From Chloroflexota bacterium (lineage in GTDB: Bacteria; Chloroflexota; Dehalococcoidia; Lucifugimonadales; JADFKI01): a DNA stretch of 64,000 nt. The stretch is taken from assembly GCA_009840355.1 (NCBI GenBank), contig VXNZ01000025.1:150482-214481 (forward strand), in the 5' to 3' direction. Positions 35,995-44,609 of this stretch are shown here, one piece after another. A model generated the notes under the pieces. It was not told the DNA's origin. It worked only from the letters and a program-made list of their open reading frames with translations, and searched no databases. Position 1 is the first letter of the stretch, and each line of letters starts with the position of its first letter. The translations under genes were made by a program, and so were the position numbers.

Positions 35995-36929
35995 TTGGCG
36001 TCTGCGGCGAGGCGCTCATCGACTTCACGCCCATCGCTGTAGATGGCGCAATCGCGTATGCACCGCGTCCGGGCGGCTCGCCATGCAATGTTGCCATAGG
36101 TCTGGCGCGCTTGGGGAAGAGGACGGCGTTCATCAACAAGATTTCCGGCGATGCATTCGGCGATTTACTGCGTGCGCATCTCACCGAGAACGACGTTGAC
36201 CTGCGTTGGCTGGCGCGTGGCAGTGAGCCTAGCGCGCTTGCCTTCGTTATACCGTCGGCGAACGGCGGGCACGACTTCGCATTCTACGGCGTTGACACGG
36301 CAGAGCAGCGACTGATGCTTACCGATGTGCCTGATTCGTTCCCTGACGAATTGACCGCGCTGCATTTCGGCTCATATTCGCTGATGCTGGGCGACAGCGC
36401 ACGCACATACGAAGCCCTTATGCGCCGCGAACATGGCAATCGAGTTATATCGCTCGACCCGAACGTGCGCCCGTCGCTGTTCCCGGACCGCGACAAGTAC
36501 CGAGCGCGAATCGAAGGCTTGCTGCCATTCGCCACAATCGTCAAGGCGAGCGAAGACGACCTAGCGTGGCTGTACCCGGACGACCGCCCTGCCGATGTCG
36601 CGGCGCGTTGGTTGAGCGCTGGACCTGCGCTCGTCGTCGTTACGCTCGGAGCGAAAGGCGCATTCGCCAAGAGCGCGACCGATGTGATGCAATCAGCCGC
36701 GCCAAAAGTCAATGTCGCGGATACGGTCGGCGCGGGCGATGCATTCATGTCCGCGCTGCTCGCCCATCTGGACGACCGCGACCTGCTGCACCGCGGTGCG
36801 CTCGCCATGCTGTCCGACGATGCGATCATAGACGTCCTAGAGTACGCCAATCGTGCGGCAGCAATCGCTTGCACGCGAATCGGCGCCGACCCGCCGAAAG
36901 CAGATGTCGTGTCAGGTTTGACAGGCTAG
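35991..36929 (+). CDS. PfkB-family carbohydrate kinase, fructokinase-like
   Basis: Ribokinase-fold kinase of 312 residues starting MIGVCGEALIDFTP. It shows the PfkB N-terminal signature PGGSPCNVAIGLARLGKRTAFI and the anion-hole motif DTVGAGDAFMSALLAHL with the catalytic Asp. The pattern is that of fructokinases. Its ATG overlaps the xylB-like stop (ATGA), so the pair is translationally coupled and probably processes one sugar: phosphorylation of a ketopentose/hexose in two branches is an inference. Confidence 0.9.
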   Translation: MIGVCGEALIDFTPIAVDGAIAYAPRPGGSPCNVAIGLARLGKRTAFINKISGDAFGDLLRAHLTENDVDLRWLARGSEPSALAFVIPSANGGHDFAFYGVDTAEQRLMLTDVPDSFPDELTALHFGSYSLMLGDSARTYEALMRREHGNRVISLDPNVRPSLFPDRDKYRARIEGLLPFATIVKASEDDLAWLYPDDRPADVAARWLSAGPALVVVTLGAKGAFAKSATDVMQSAAPKVNVADTVGAGDAFMSALLAHLDDRDLLHRGALAMLSDDAIIDVLEYANRAAAIACTRIGADPPKADVVSGLTG

Positions 36930-37152
36930 CCTGCGGAGCGTCAATCTATCACCACAGCATATACAGACTCTTCTTGGGTTCCCGGTAGATACTCAATAGC
37001 CCCTCGTCAGCCTGATGACGGCTCCACTACCCAACGCCGCGTCTGTACACTAAACCCTTCCGTTCGCTGTGCTTTCGGTGCGCCCTCACTATCTCAAACT
37101 CCCAACCCTGCACATCTTTAGCCACTCCACAAGTCCGCGAAACGCATAGTGT
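36930..37152. other. Spacer after the sugar-kinase pair
   Basis: No gene, hairpin or clear repeat seen; the family A repeat begins at its right edge. Confidence 0.4.
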
Positions 37153-37297
37153 AAGACGACTTCACAAATGCAATTTATATCTGTCATTTCGAGCGAAGCG
37201 AAAAATCTAAAGTCGGAAACAGGTTCACATGCAAAGATTTCGGATTCCTCACTTCGTTCGGAATGACAACATTAAGGACTCATGAAATCGTCTCATA
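37153..37297. repeat. Family A MITE-like repeat, copy with both ends
   Basis: Left end AAGACGACTTCACAAATGC and right end (reverse complement) GAGACGATTTCATGAG are imperfect terminal inverted repeats. Inside are GTCATTTCGAGCGAAGCG at 37183 and CACTTCGTTCGGAATGAC ending at 37267. No coding capacity. It stands 36 bases before the purA -10 box. Confidence 0.8.
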
Positions 37298-37330
37298 GTG
37301 CGGCAATAACTTTCGTACAAGTGTGCCTTC

Positions 37331-37339
37331 TGATATAAT
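37331..37339 (+). promoter_or_regulatory. Extended -10 promoter of purA
   Basis: TGATATAAT gives a perfect TATAAT with the extended-minus-10 TGN. The best -35 (TTTCGT, 17 bases upstream) is weak, as is common with extended -10 promoters. Confidence 0.55.
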
Positions 37340-37344
37340 TGCGA

Positions 37345-37482
37345 ATGCTGTGCGCCTTCGGGAACATCATCGTCCGGTTTCGGGCTGGTGCGCGGTCGGT
37401 CTGAGGGAGATCGGCCGGGCATGTTTCTGACGCTCGGTTCACGCGTGCGGCACATCCCGACTTGATATACAGGAGATAGGGC
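37345..37482 (+). other. GC-rich structured leader of purA
   Basis: About 135 bases of untranslated leader. GGTCGGTCT pairs with AGATCGGCC (37394-37416, loop GAGGG, allowing G-U). It does not show the conserved purine riboswitch core. It may be a plain leader or a regulatory RNA. Confidence 0.35.
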
Positions 37483-38784
37483 ATGCCTGCCTATGCCGTT
37501 TTGGGCGCTCAATGGGGCGACGAAGGAAAAGGAAAGATTATCGATGTGCTGGCGCGCGACGCTGACATCGTGGCGAGGTTCTCCGGCGGCAATAACGCCG
37601 GCCATACCGTCGTCAACGAAGACGGCGAGTTCAGCTTCCACATCATCCCTTGCGGCGTGTTCTGGCCCCAAACGATGAATGTCATCGGAAATGGCGTGGT
37701 CGTCGATCCCGATGTGCTGCTGGACGAAATAGACAGCCTCGCCAATCGGGGCATAGACATCAAGGACAGGCTGGTCGTTAGCGACCGCGCGCACATCATA
37801 ATGCCCTACCATGTCGCGCTGGACATTCTCGCCGAGAATGCGCGCGGCAACAGCGCCATCGGCACAACCGGCAAAGGCATCGGTCCCACTTATGCGGACA
37901 AGGCAGCCCGCACCGGCATCCGCGCCGCCGACTTGCTGGATGTTGAATCGCTGCTGCCGCGTTTGGAGCAGATTCTGAAGCACACGAACGCCGTTATCAC
38001 CAATGTATATGGCGGCGAGCCTGTGTCCACGCAGGAAGTGTTCGACAAGTGCCGGCAGTGGTCGGAGCGCCTGGCTCCGTTCATCGCGCCGGTGGAGAGG
38101 ATTGTCCACAACGCGCTCAAGGCGAAGAAGAACATCCTGCTAGAAGGCGCTCAGGGCGCGCTGCTCGACCTTGACCACGGCACATACCCGTTCGTAACTT
38201 CGTCCAACCCGACTGTGGGTGGCGCGTGCATCGGGCTTGGCATGTCGCCGATACACATCGCGGGCATAACGGGCGTGTTCAAGGCGTATTCTACGCGCGT
38301 TGGCGGAGGCCCCCTGCCGACGGAGCTGCGAGACGACACAGGCGAGACGATACGCAATCTGGCGCAAGAGTTTGGCGTTACGACGGGCAGGCCGCGCCGC
38401 GTTGGCTGGTTCGACGGCGTGGCGGCGCGATACAGCGTTGAGGTGAACGGCTATACATCGGCAATACTGACGCGCCTGGATGTGCTGGATCGCTTCGATT
38501 CGGTGCAGCTTTGCACTCACTACGAGCTCGACGGCAATGTGATCGACGAGTTCCCCGGCGGCGTGGCGGCGCTGGAACGCTGCAAACCCATCTACGAAGA
38601 GATTCCCGGCTGGGACAGCCCCACCGCCAGCATCACGGAGTTCGAGCAGCTGCCGCAAGAGGCGCGCAATTATGTCGAGCGCCTGCAAGAGGTGATAGGC
38701 TGCCGGATAGACCTGATTTCCACGGGCCCCCATCGCGACGAAGCGGTGGAAGTGCGGCAAATTATTGAGGTGGCGTCGGCGTAG
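37483..38784 (+). CDS. purA: Adenylosuccinate synthetase
   Basis: First committed step from IMP to AMP: GTP-dependent ligation of aspartate. 433 residues. P-loop and catalytic Asp are in GAQWGDEGKGKIIDVL, catalytic His in GGNNAGHTVV, and the signature GTTGKGIGPTYADKAAR and TRVGGGPLPTEL are complete. AGGAGAT lies seven bases before the ATG. A single gene with its own promoter and leader. Confidence 0.97.
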   Translation: MPAYAVLGAQWGDEGKGKIIDVLARDADIVARFSGGNNAGHTVVNEDGEFSFHIIPCGVFWPQTMNVIGNGVVVDPDVLLDEIDSLANRGIDIKDRLVVSDRAHIIMPYHVALDILAENARGNSAIGTTGKGIGPTYADKAARTGIRAADLLDVESLLPRLEQILKHTNAVITNVYGGEPVSTQEVFDKCRQWSERLAPFIAPVERIVHNALKAKKNILLEGAQGALLDLDHGTYPFVTSSNPTVGGACIGLGMSPIHIAGITGVFKAYSTRVGGGPLPTELRDDTGETIRNLAQEFGVTTGRPRRVGWFDGVAARYSVEVNGYTSAILTRLDVLDRFDSVQLCTHYELDGNVIDEFPGGVAALERCKPIYEEIPGWDSPTASITEFEQLPQEARNYVERLQEVIGCRIDLISTGPHRDEAVEVRQIIEVASA

Positions 38785-38819
38785 ATGACTGGCAGCAGGC
38801 GGTTGGCTTAAGGTAAATT

Positions 38820-38885
38820 TGCTCCCCAATAACCTCCCCTTAAGAGGGAAGGGACATTTCCTGTTCACCCTGTCCATACACGAAA
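38820..38885. repeat. Family B repeat fragment followed by a CCTGTTCACCCTGTCCAT motif
   Basis: CTCCCCAATAACCTCCCC then TTAAGAGGGAAGGG (38820-38855) is a reverse family B copy. The motif at 38862-38879 recurs in variant form at 2606, 12690, 29300 and 42902, always between genes. Confidence 0.5.
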
Positions 38886-39003
38886 TCCTCGCAAAGCGTC
38901 AGGTACGACTACTAAACAACGCCCGCCCATCTTGTATGGAGTATCGCCATGCAAGATGGGCGGGTTGTAGTTGCGATAGGCTCGCCGTCTATTGTGGCGC
39001 GCT

Positions 39004-39918
39004 TTAGTCGTCGCCTCCAACGGGGACGGGGAGTTGCAGGTCGATGGTGTAACGCGACACTACCGCGTCTATCGCTGCTGCGGAGTCCTCATCCGGCGGG
39101 ATTAAGGGAAGGCGCGGCTGCCCGACATTGAAGCCTGCTTTGCCCACGCAGTATTTCACCGGGATGGGGTTGGTGACGACGAACAGTATCTTGAACAGCT
39201 CGAACAGGCGCAGATGCTCGGCGGCGGCGCTTTCGATGTCGCCTTCGAGAATCATGCCCATCATCGCCTTGATCTGGTTGCCGACGATGTGTGACGCCAC
39301 GCTGACTATGCCGTAGCCGCCCGCGCACATAATCGGGAACGTCTCGTCGTCGTTGCCGCTCCACACCTTGAAATCGTCGTCGGTGTCGCGGATTATCTTC
39401 GTAATCTGCACGGGGTCGCTGCTCGCCTCTTTCGTGCCGACGATGTTGTCGATCTGGCTGAGACGCACGGTGGTCGCATCGGTCATGTTCAGGGCGGTGC
39501 GGCTCGGCACATTGTAGAGAACGCACGGCAGGCTGACGCTTTCGGCAATCGTCTTGAAGTGCTGGTACAACCCTTCTTGCGGCGGCTTGTTGTACGACGG
39601 CACGGTCATAAGGATACCGTCAACGCCGAGCGCCTCGGCTTCCTTGCTCAGAGCGACGCCCTCTGCCGTGTTATAGCCGGTCGTGCCGGCGATAATCGCC
39701 GCGCGGTCACCAACGGCGCGCTTGGTAGCTTCATACATGCCAATCTTCTCGTCGAAGGAAAGCGTGGGCGTCTCGCCGGTCGTGCCAGTTACGACAAGGC
39801 CGTCGCTGCCGGACTCCACCAGCGCCGACGCAAGGCGTCCCGCCTCGTCATAATCGACCGCGCCGTTCTCGTCGAAGGGCGTAATCATCGCGGTTATGAG
39901 TCTGCCTAGTTCTGCCAT
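39004..39918 (-). CDS. dapA: 4-hydroxy-tetrahydrodipicolinate synthase DapA
   Basis: Condenses pyruvate with aspartate semialdehyde, first step of the lysine/DAP branch; 304 residues. It has the family opening GRLITAMITPFDENGAVDYDEAGRLA, GTTGETPTLSFDEK (Thr-Thr pair), YNVPSRTALNM with the catalytic Tyr, and the Schiff-base lysine in VGTKEASSD. It follows asd by 67 bases on the same strand. Confidence 0.95.
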   Translation of the reverse strand: MAELGRLITAMITPFDENGAVDYDEAGRLASALVESGSDGLVVTGTTGETPTLSFDEKIGMYEATKRAVGDRAAIIAGTTGYNTAEGVALSKEAEALGVDGILMTVPSYNKPPQEGLYQHFKTIAESVSLPCVLYNVPSRTALNMTDATTVRLSQIDNIVGTKEASSDPVQITKIIRDTDDDFKVWSGNDDETFPIMCAGGYGIVSVASHIVGNQIKAMMGMILEGDIESAAAEHLRLFELFKILFVVTNPIPVKYCVGKAGFNVGQPRLPLIPPDEDSAAAIDAVVSRYTIDLQLPVPVGGDD

Positions 39919-39985
39919 AATGGGACCTCCTACAATAGTGAATACACGGCGCTTGTGTTGCTCTTGTATCGCTTTCCAGACGCGC

Positions 39986-41038
39986 CTAACGGCTTGCGGC
40001 CGCTTGCCGAGTCAGCAGATTGCGCTCTAGCACTTCTTCGGCGATCTGCAGCGCGTTGGTCGCGGCGCCCTTGCGCAGGTTGTCGGTTACAACCCACATC
40101 GCGATGCCGTTGGGATGCGACACATCCTGCCGCACACGCCCGACGAATACCTCATCGCGCCCCGCCGCCTCGATGGGCATAGGATACACATTCGCGCGCG
40201 GGTCGTCCACCACTTTCATTCCGGGGAAATCCGCGAGGATTTCGCGCACTTCGCCGGGACTCATCGGGTTCTCGAACTCGATGTGCAGCGCCTCGCTGTG
40301 GCTGAGCATCACCGGCACGCGCACGCAAGTCGCGGACACGGCGATGTCCGGCGCGTGCAGAATCTTGCGCGTCTCGTTCACCATCTTCATCTCTTCGTTG
40401 GTGTAGCCGTTATCGAGGAACGGCTCGATGTGCGGCAGCGCGTTGAACGCGATAGGGTGCGGATAGGCATCGGGCGTGAGGTCATTGTGCGTCAGGGCGT
40501 CACCGTTGGTCAGCTGCTTGGACTGCACGCGAAGCTCTTCGACGGCGGCGGCGCCTGTGCCGGATACGGACTGATATGTGTCCGCGATAACGCGCTTGAC
40601 CGGGTTGACCGCCATCAGCGGCTTGAGCACCATCACGAGCGGCGTAGTCGAGCAATTAGGGATGGAAATGATGCCCTTGTGGTCGGCAACATCCGCGCCG
40701 TTGACCTCCGGCACGACGAGCGGCACATCGGCATTCATACGGAATGCTGAACTGTCGTCGATGACAACTGCGCCTTGTTCTGCCGCAACCGGCGCTAGCG
40801 CGCGGCTGACATCGCCGCTCGCCGAGATAAACGCGAAATCGACCTCGCCAAACAACTGTGGCGACGCGAGTTCGACGGCGATTTCCTGTCCCATGCACTT
40901 GAGCTTCCTGCCGACCGAGCGCTCCGAGGCGCACAGCCGAATATCCGAAACAGAAAAATCGCGCTCCTCAAGCACATCCAAAAAGACGCGCCCAACAGCG
41001 CCCGTAGCGCCAACCACCGCAATGCTGCAAGAGTCCAC
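39986..41038 (-). CDS. asd: Aspartate-semialdehyde dehydrogenase
   Basis: NADPH-dependent reduction of aspartyl phosphate to the semialdehyde shared by lysine, threonine and methionine synthesis; 350 residues. The Rossmann loop is VVGATGAVGRVFLDVLEER; the catalytic cysteine is in SIPNCSTTPLVMVL; the His of RVPVMLSHSEAL fits the active-site base. It is upstream of dapA, forming a lysine mini-operon. Confidence 0.95.
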   Translation of the reverse strand: MDSCSIAVVGATGAVGRVFLDVLEERDFSVSDIRLCASERSVGRKLKCMGQEIAVELASPQLFGEVDFAFISASGDVSRALAPVAAEQGAVVIDDSSAFRMNADVPLVVPEVNGADVADHKGIISIPNCSTTPLVMVLKPLMAVNPVKRVIADTYQSVSGTGAAAVEELRVQSKQLTNGDALTHNDLTPDAYPHPIAFNALPHIEPFLDNGYTNEEMKMVNETRKILHAPDIAVSATCVRVPVMLSHSEALHIEFENPMSPGEVREILADFPGMKVVDDPRANVYPMPIEAAGRDEVFVGRVRQDVSHPNGIAMWVVTDNLRKGAATNALQIAEEVLERNLLTRQAAASR

Positions 41039-41240
41039 TTTGACTTCTACCTCCGATTAGTGAGTCAGTATTTCAGTCTGTCTGTCATCGTTTCGCAATG
41101 CTAACAGAACTGATTTATGCAAGAACCTAATGATAATGGTTTTTGGGGTGCAGGGCTAGATTTATCGACTGACTCGGGAAATTGCATTAGTCCACCTATT
41201 TCTCCGCATCCTCCCCAAGACAACTCCATACCTTCGGGTT

Positions 41241-41690
41241 TCAGGAGATTTCCAACAACGCCTGCTGGTTACCTCGTGCTTTCCTAAACCCAAAGGTAGG
41301 ATAGAGTGGTTGGTAGGCGTATTCTTCCAAGGCTTGCCTCATCTTCTTGTTCGCCCTATAGCTCCAGTAATGTTCTTGCTTCTTCCATCTGGATGACTCA
41401 AACCAATTAAGCGAATACTGCTGAGCAAGTTCAAGCAGACGATTATGTCGGACAAGGTACCATCTATCGGTTCGGTCGAGTGGGAAGCACATAAAAAAGG
41501 TCGTTAAAAGGGATATAGATATACCTCTTAGCAATGATCAGTGAACTCTTCAGCTGAACCGTCAACGTCTTACCCGTCCCTCTGTAATGAGCTAGACAGT
41601 CCGCTCCATTCCAGTGGTCTGCCAATCTGATGCACTCGAAGCCATACTCAACCAGCACTGCCGCGGCTTTGTGAAAATTATAGGTCTCAA
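41241..41690 (-). pseudogene. PD-(D/E)XK-like hypothetical protein with one frameshift
   Basis: Two minus-strand frames join into one protein of about 150 residues: ...VEYGFECIRLADHWNGADCLAHYRGTGKTLTVQLKSSLIIAKRYIY from the first and then DRTDRWYLVRHNRLLELAQQ from the second. Deleting one C on the minus strand from the CCC run (41482-41484) joins FYVLP to LDRTDRWY. GAD...VQLKS resembles a PD-(D/E)XK nuclease core; that is a guess from a short motif. No ATG start is seen; GTG 41658 is possible. An AGGAGG with no start after it lies at about 41720. It separates dapB from asd. Confidence 0.6.
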
Positions 41691-41813
41691 TCGGCTTTGA
41701 GTTCTTCCCTGTCCCTTCCTCCTAACCAATGTGCACAAAGCGCATGGCTGCCACCAGTTTCATACTTCTTTCTGAAACACACGCCCACTCAAAGAGATTT
41801 TATGATAGACCGA

Positions 41814-42602
41814 TCACAACCCCATAATCTTGTCCAACCCCACCGTCAACCCCTTCCTCTTCACCACCTCGTTTATCGCGAGCGTAACGCCCGGCATGAA
41901 GCTCTCGCGGTTAACCGAATCATGCCGTATCGTCAGTGTCTGCCCCAGCGCGCCGAAGACTAGCTCGTGGTGCGCCACTCTGCCCGGCATTCGCGCGCTG
42001 TGGACGCTTACGCCCTGGTGTGTCGCTCCGCGCGCGCCTACTAACAGCTCCTTTTCGGACACAGGCGCGATGAAGCCCTCAGGCTTGCCTTCCAAGGCGG
42101 CGTTCGCTATGGCGAGCGCAGTGCCGGATGGCGAGTCTATCTTCGCCTCGTGGTGCATCTCGGTCAGGTCAGCGTAGTCGAAGAAGCGCGAAGCCTGCTT
42201 CGCAAGGTGTATCATCAGCACCGCGCCCATCGCAAAGTTTGGCGCGATAATGATGCCGACATCGTGCTCGCCGGCGAGACTTTCGGCTTCTTGATATGTT
42301 GCGTCCGTGATGCCGGTCGAGCCGATGACGATGTTCACGCCGGCCGGCGCCGCAGTTCGCAGCACCGATGCCGCGCCGTCCGCATTCGTGAAGTCCACGA
42401 CCACATCCGCTCCGTCCAGCACATCCGCCAGCGAGTCGGAAATCGGCACTTCGCCCAATCCGTCAGGCAGGGCAATCGTCCCCTGACTCGCCGAGATGTC
42501 CGCCGCGCCGACGGGCTGCATCCCTAGAGTGTGAGTTACGGTGTCGAGCACCTGCTGCCCCATCTTGCCCATAACGCCGTGTACGACAACATTGATAGCC
42601 AT
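41814..42602 (-). CDS. dapB: 4-hydroxy-tetrahydrodipicolinate reductase DapB
   Basis: NAD(P)H-dependent second step of the DAP/lysine branch; 262 residues. The N-terminal VVHGVMGKMGQQV is the nucleotide loop, and MHHEAKIDSPSGTA carries the catalytic His-His and the substrate Lys. APNFAMGAVLM is also typical. It is on the same strand as asd and dapA but is separated from them by a decayed ORF. Confidence 0.95.
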   Translation of the reverse strand: MAINVVVHGVMGKMGQQVLDTVTHTLGMQPVGAADISASQGTIALPDGLGEVPISDSLADVLDGADVVVDFTNADGAASVLRTAAPAGVNIVIGSTGITDATYQEAESLAGEHDVGIIIAPNFAMGAVLMIHLAKQASRFFDYADLTEMHHEAKIDSPSGTALAIANAALEGKPEGFIAPVSEKELLVGARGATHQGVSVHSARMPGRVAHHELVFGALGQTLTIRHDSVNRESFMPGVTLAINEVVKRKGLTVGLDKIMGL

Positions 42603-42731
42603 TGCGCGAACTCCAATTCTTAAGGTTGCTTTGGTAAGATTGCTCTAATGCAATTGCCTCAATCTATCATATCCCGCCGAACATCATCAATCGTCCTCAT
42701 CAATCCCCTAGGGTCTTTCGATTATTCATAA

Positions 42732-42858
42732 CACGATTTCACAAATGCAATTTTTTACCTGTCATTTCGAGCGAAGCGAGAAATCTAAACACGTTGACCG
42801 CGGACGAGCTTGTTTCCACACAGCGACTTTAGACCCTTCACTTCGTTCAGGGTGACAA
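42732..42858. repeat. Family A repeat copy, one end intact
   Basis: Left end CACGATTTCACAAATGCAAT followed by GTCATTTCGAGCGAAGCGAG; right inner arm TTCACTTCGTTCAGGGTGAC. The right terminal repeat is missing. Non-coding spacer between dapB and the divergent oxidoreductase gene; no clear promoter seen. Confidence 0.75.
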
Positions 42859-42935
42859 CCGAAAGGCAGTGATCAAAGCGCCATCTGCCTTTGACCCGAA
42901 TGTCCTGTCCATCCCGTACATCCATGTAATCACCA

Positions 42936-44363
42936 ATGTATGACGCAATATATGACGCAATAGTAGTAGGTTCAGGCCCCAACGGACTTGCGGCGGCGAT
43001 AACGATCGCGCGGACAGGATTCCGCGTGCTTGTGCTGGAAGCGGCGGACACGCCGGGCGGCGGCGCGCGCACTATGGAACTGACGCTCCCCGGCTTTCGG
43101 CACGATGTATGCTCCGCGCTGCATCCGCTTGCGGTCGGCTCACCGTTCCTCAGCACGCTGCCGCTCGACGAACACGGATTAGAGTGGATACACCCGCGCT
43201 ATCCGGTGGCGCACCCGCTTGACGGCGGCGGCGCTGCCCTGCTCTACCGAGACGTCGATGCGACCGCGAATGCGCTCGACAATGACGCGCGGGCATATCG
43301 CAGGTTAATGTCGCCGTTGGTGCGAGACTGGGACAAGATTGCGCGTGGTGCGCTAGGACCGGCTCGCCTGCCGCGCAATCCTGTCGCGATGGTGAGGTTC
43401 GGCTTGAAGGCGATACAGTCGGCGCGTGGATTGGCGGATGCGTGGCTGCGGACCGATAAGGCACGCGCGCTGTTCGCGGGCATTGCGGCGCATTCGGTTA
43501 CGCCGTTGGAGTTCAGGGGGTCGGCGGCTGCCGGGCTTGTGCTGCAAATCGCCGGACACGCGGTCGGCTGGCCGATGCCACGCGGCGGCGCGCAGACCAT
43601 CACGAACGCGATGGTGTCATACCTGCAAGCGCTCGGCGGCGAGGTGGTTACGGGTGAGAGAGTGCGGTCATTGGACGAACTGCCGCGATCGAGAGTCGTG
43701 CTATTGGACATTGGCGCGCGCCAACTAGCGCAGATTGGCAGCGATAGACTGCCGCAGCGTTACAGGCGCAGACTTGACGCATTTCAATATGGGCCGGGCG
43801 TGTTCAAGATGGACTGGGCACTAGACGCACCGATACCGTGGACGGCAGCCGAGTGTGCCGGCGCGGGAACGGTGCATTTGGGTGGTACGCTTGAGGAAAT
43901 CGCGGACGCCGAATCTGCGATATGGCGCGGCGAGCATCCGGAGCGGCCATTCGTGCTTCTCGCGCAGCCCACGATGTTCGACAACGGGCGCGCGCCGGAC
44001 GGCAAGCATATCGCCTGGGCGTACTGCCATGTGCCGAACGGCTCAGACTTCGATATGTCCGAGCGCATCGAGGCGCAAATTGAACGCTTTGCGCCCGGCT
44101 TTAAGCGGCGGATTCTCGCCCGCAGCGTTATGTCGCCATCGGACGTCCAAGCGTACAACGCCAACTATGTCGGCGGAGACATCGGCGGCGGCGCAAACAC
44201 GCTGCGGCAACTCTTCGCGCGTCCGGCGTCGGCGTTCGCACCGTACCGAACGCCTATCGACGGCGTATATCTATGCTCCGCATCGACGCCACCGGGCGCA
44301 GGTGTGCACGGGATGTGCGGGTATTGGGCAGCGCGCGAGGCATTGAAGAGAATGGGGCGCTGA
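42936..44363 (+). CDS. Phytoene-dehydrogenase-like FAD oxidoreductase
   Basis: FAD-dependent flavoprotein of 475 residues related to CrtI/PYROXD2. The dinucleotide fold is YDAIVVGSGPNGLAAAITIA, then VLVLEAADTPGGGART. GWPMPRGGAQTITNAMVSYL and the C-terminal GVYLCSASTPPGAGVHGMCGYWAA are typical of the family. The N-terminus has a 12-bp direct duplication (ATGACGCAATAT type) giving YDAI-YDAI. No other carotenoid genes are near, so a general amino-oxidase/desaturase-like role is possible. Confidence 0.85.
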   Translation: MYDAIYDAIVVGSGPNGLAAAITIARTGFRVLVLEAADTPGGGARTMELTLPGFRHDVCSALHPLAVGSPFLSTLPLDEHGLEWIHPRYPVAHPLDGGGAALLYRDVDATANALDNDARAYRRLMSPLVRDWDKIARGALGPARLPRNPVAMVRFGLKAIQSARGLADAWLRTDKARALFAGIAAHSVTPLEFRGSAAAGLVLQIAGHAVGWPMPRGGAQTITNAMVSYLQALGGEVVTGERVRSLDELPRSRVVLLDIGARQLAQIGSDRLPQRYRRRLDAFQYGPGVFKMDWALDAPIPWTAAECAGAGTVHLGGTLEEIADAESAIWRGEHPERPFVLLAQPTMFDNGRAPDGKHIAWAYCHVPNGSDFDMSERIEAQIERFAPGFKRRILARSVMSPSDVQAYNANYVGGDIGGGANTLRQLFARPASAFAPYRTPIDGVYLCSASTPPGAGVHGMCGYWAAREALKRMGR

Positions 44364-44396
44364 GAACCCTTCATTGGTGGTACAATTGTGCATGGT

Positions 44397-44465
44397 GCCC
44401 CTGTAGCTCAATGGATAGAGCAGCGCCCTCGCAAGGTGTGGGTTCAAGTCCCACCAGGGGTGCCA
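44397..44465 (+). tRNA. tRNA-like gene, about 7 nt shorter than normal (possibly degenerate)
   Basis: Acceptor GCCCCTG pairs with CAGGGGT, followed by G and an encoded CCA. The D-arm GCTC-AATGGATA-GAGC and the T-arm GTGGG-TTCAAGT-CCCAC are perfect. Between the anticodon loop (CTCGCAA) and the T-arm only GGT remains, whereas a 5-base stem plus a variable loop is required. Read as it stands the anticodon would be CGC (Ala), but the acceptor lacks G3-U70 and the D-arm GGATAGAGC looks like tRNA-Arg. A deletion of about 7 bases in the 3' anticodon stem/variable loop is the simplest account. The class is uncertain. Confidence 0.7.
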
Positions 44466-44548
44466 CGCTCGCTTTACAAAAATCACATATCCTGTTATGG
44501 TATCGGTGTAAGGGCGCTGTTCAAGTTCCGTGTGAGCTGAACGCTTCA

Positions 44549-44578
44549 AGGGGACTGTCCAAATGGACAGTCCCTTTC
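44549..44578 (+). terminator. Rho-independent terminator after the tRNA
   Basis: GGGACTGTCC (44552-44561) pairs with GGACAGTCCC (44566-44575), loop AAAT, extended by three weaker pairs, followed by TTTCTCTTT on the plus strand. The hairpin may also serve the convergent cbiO. Confidence 0.8.
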
Positions 44579-44609
44579 TCTTTGGTCACTAGCTTTTTAG
44601 AATTGTCCC

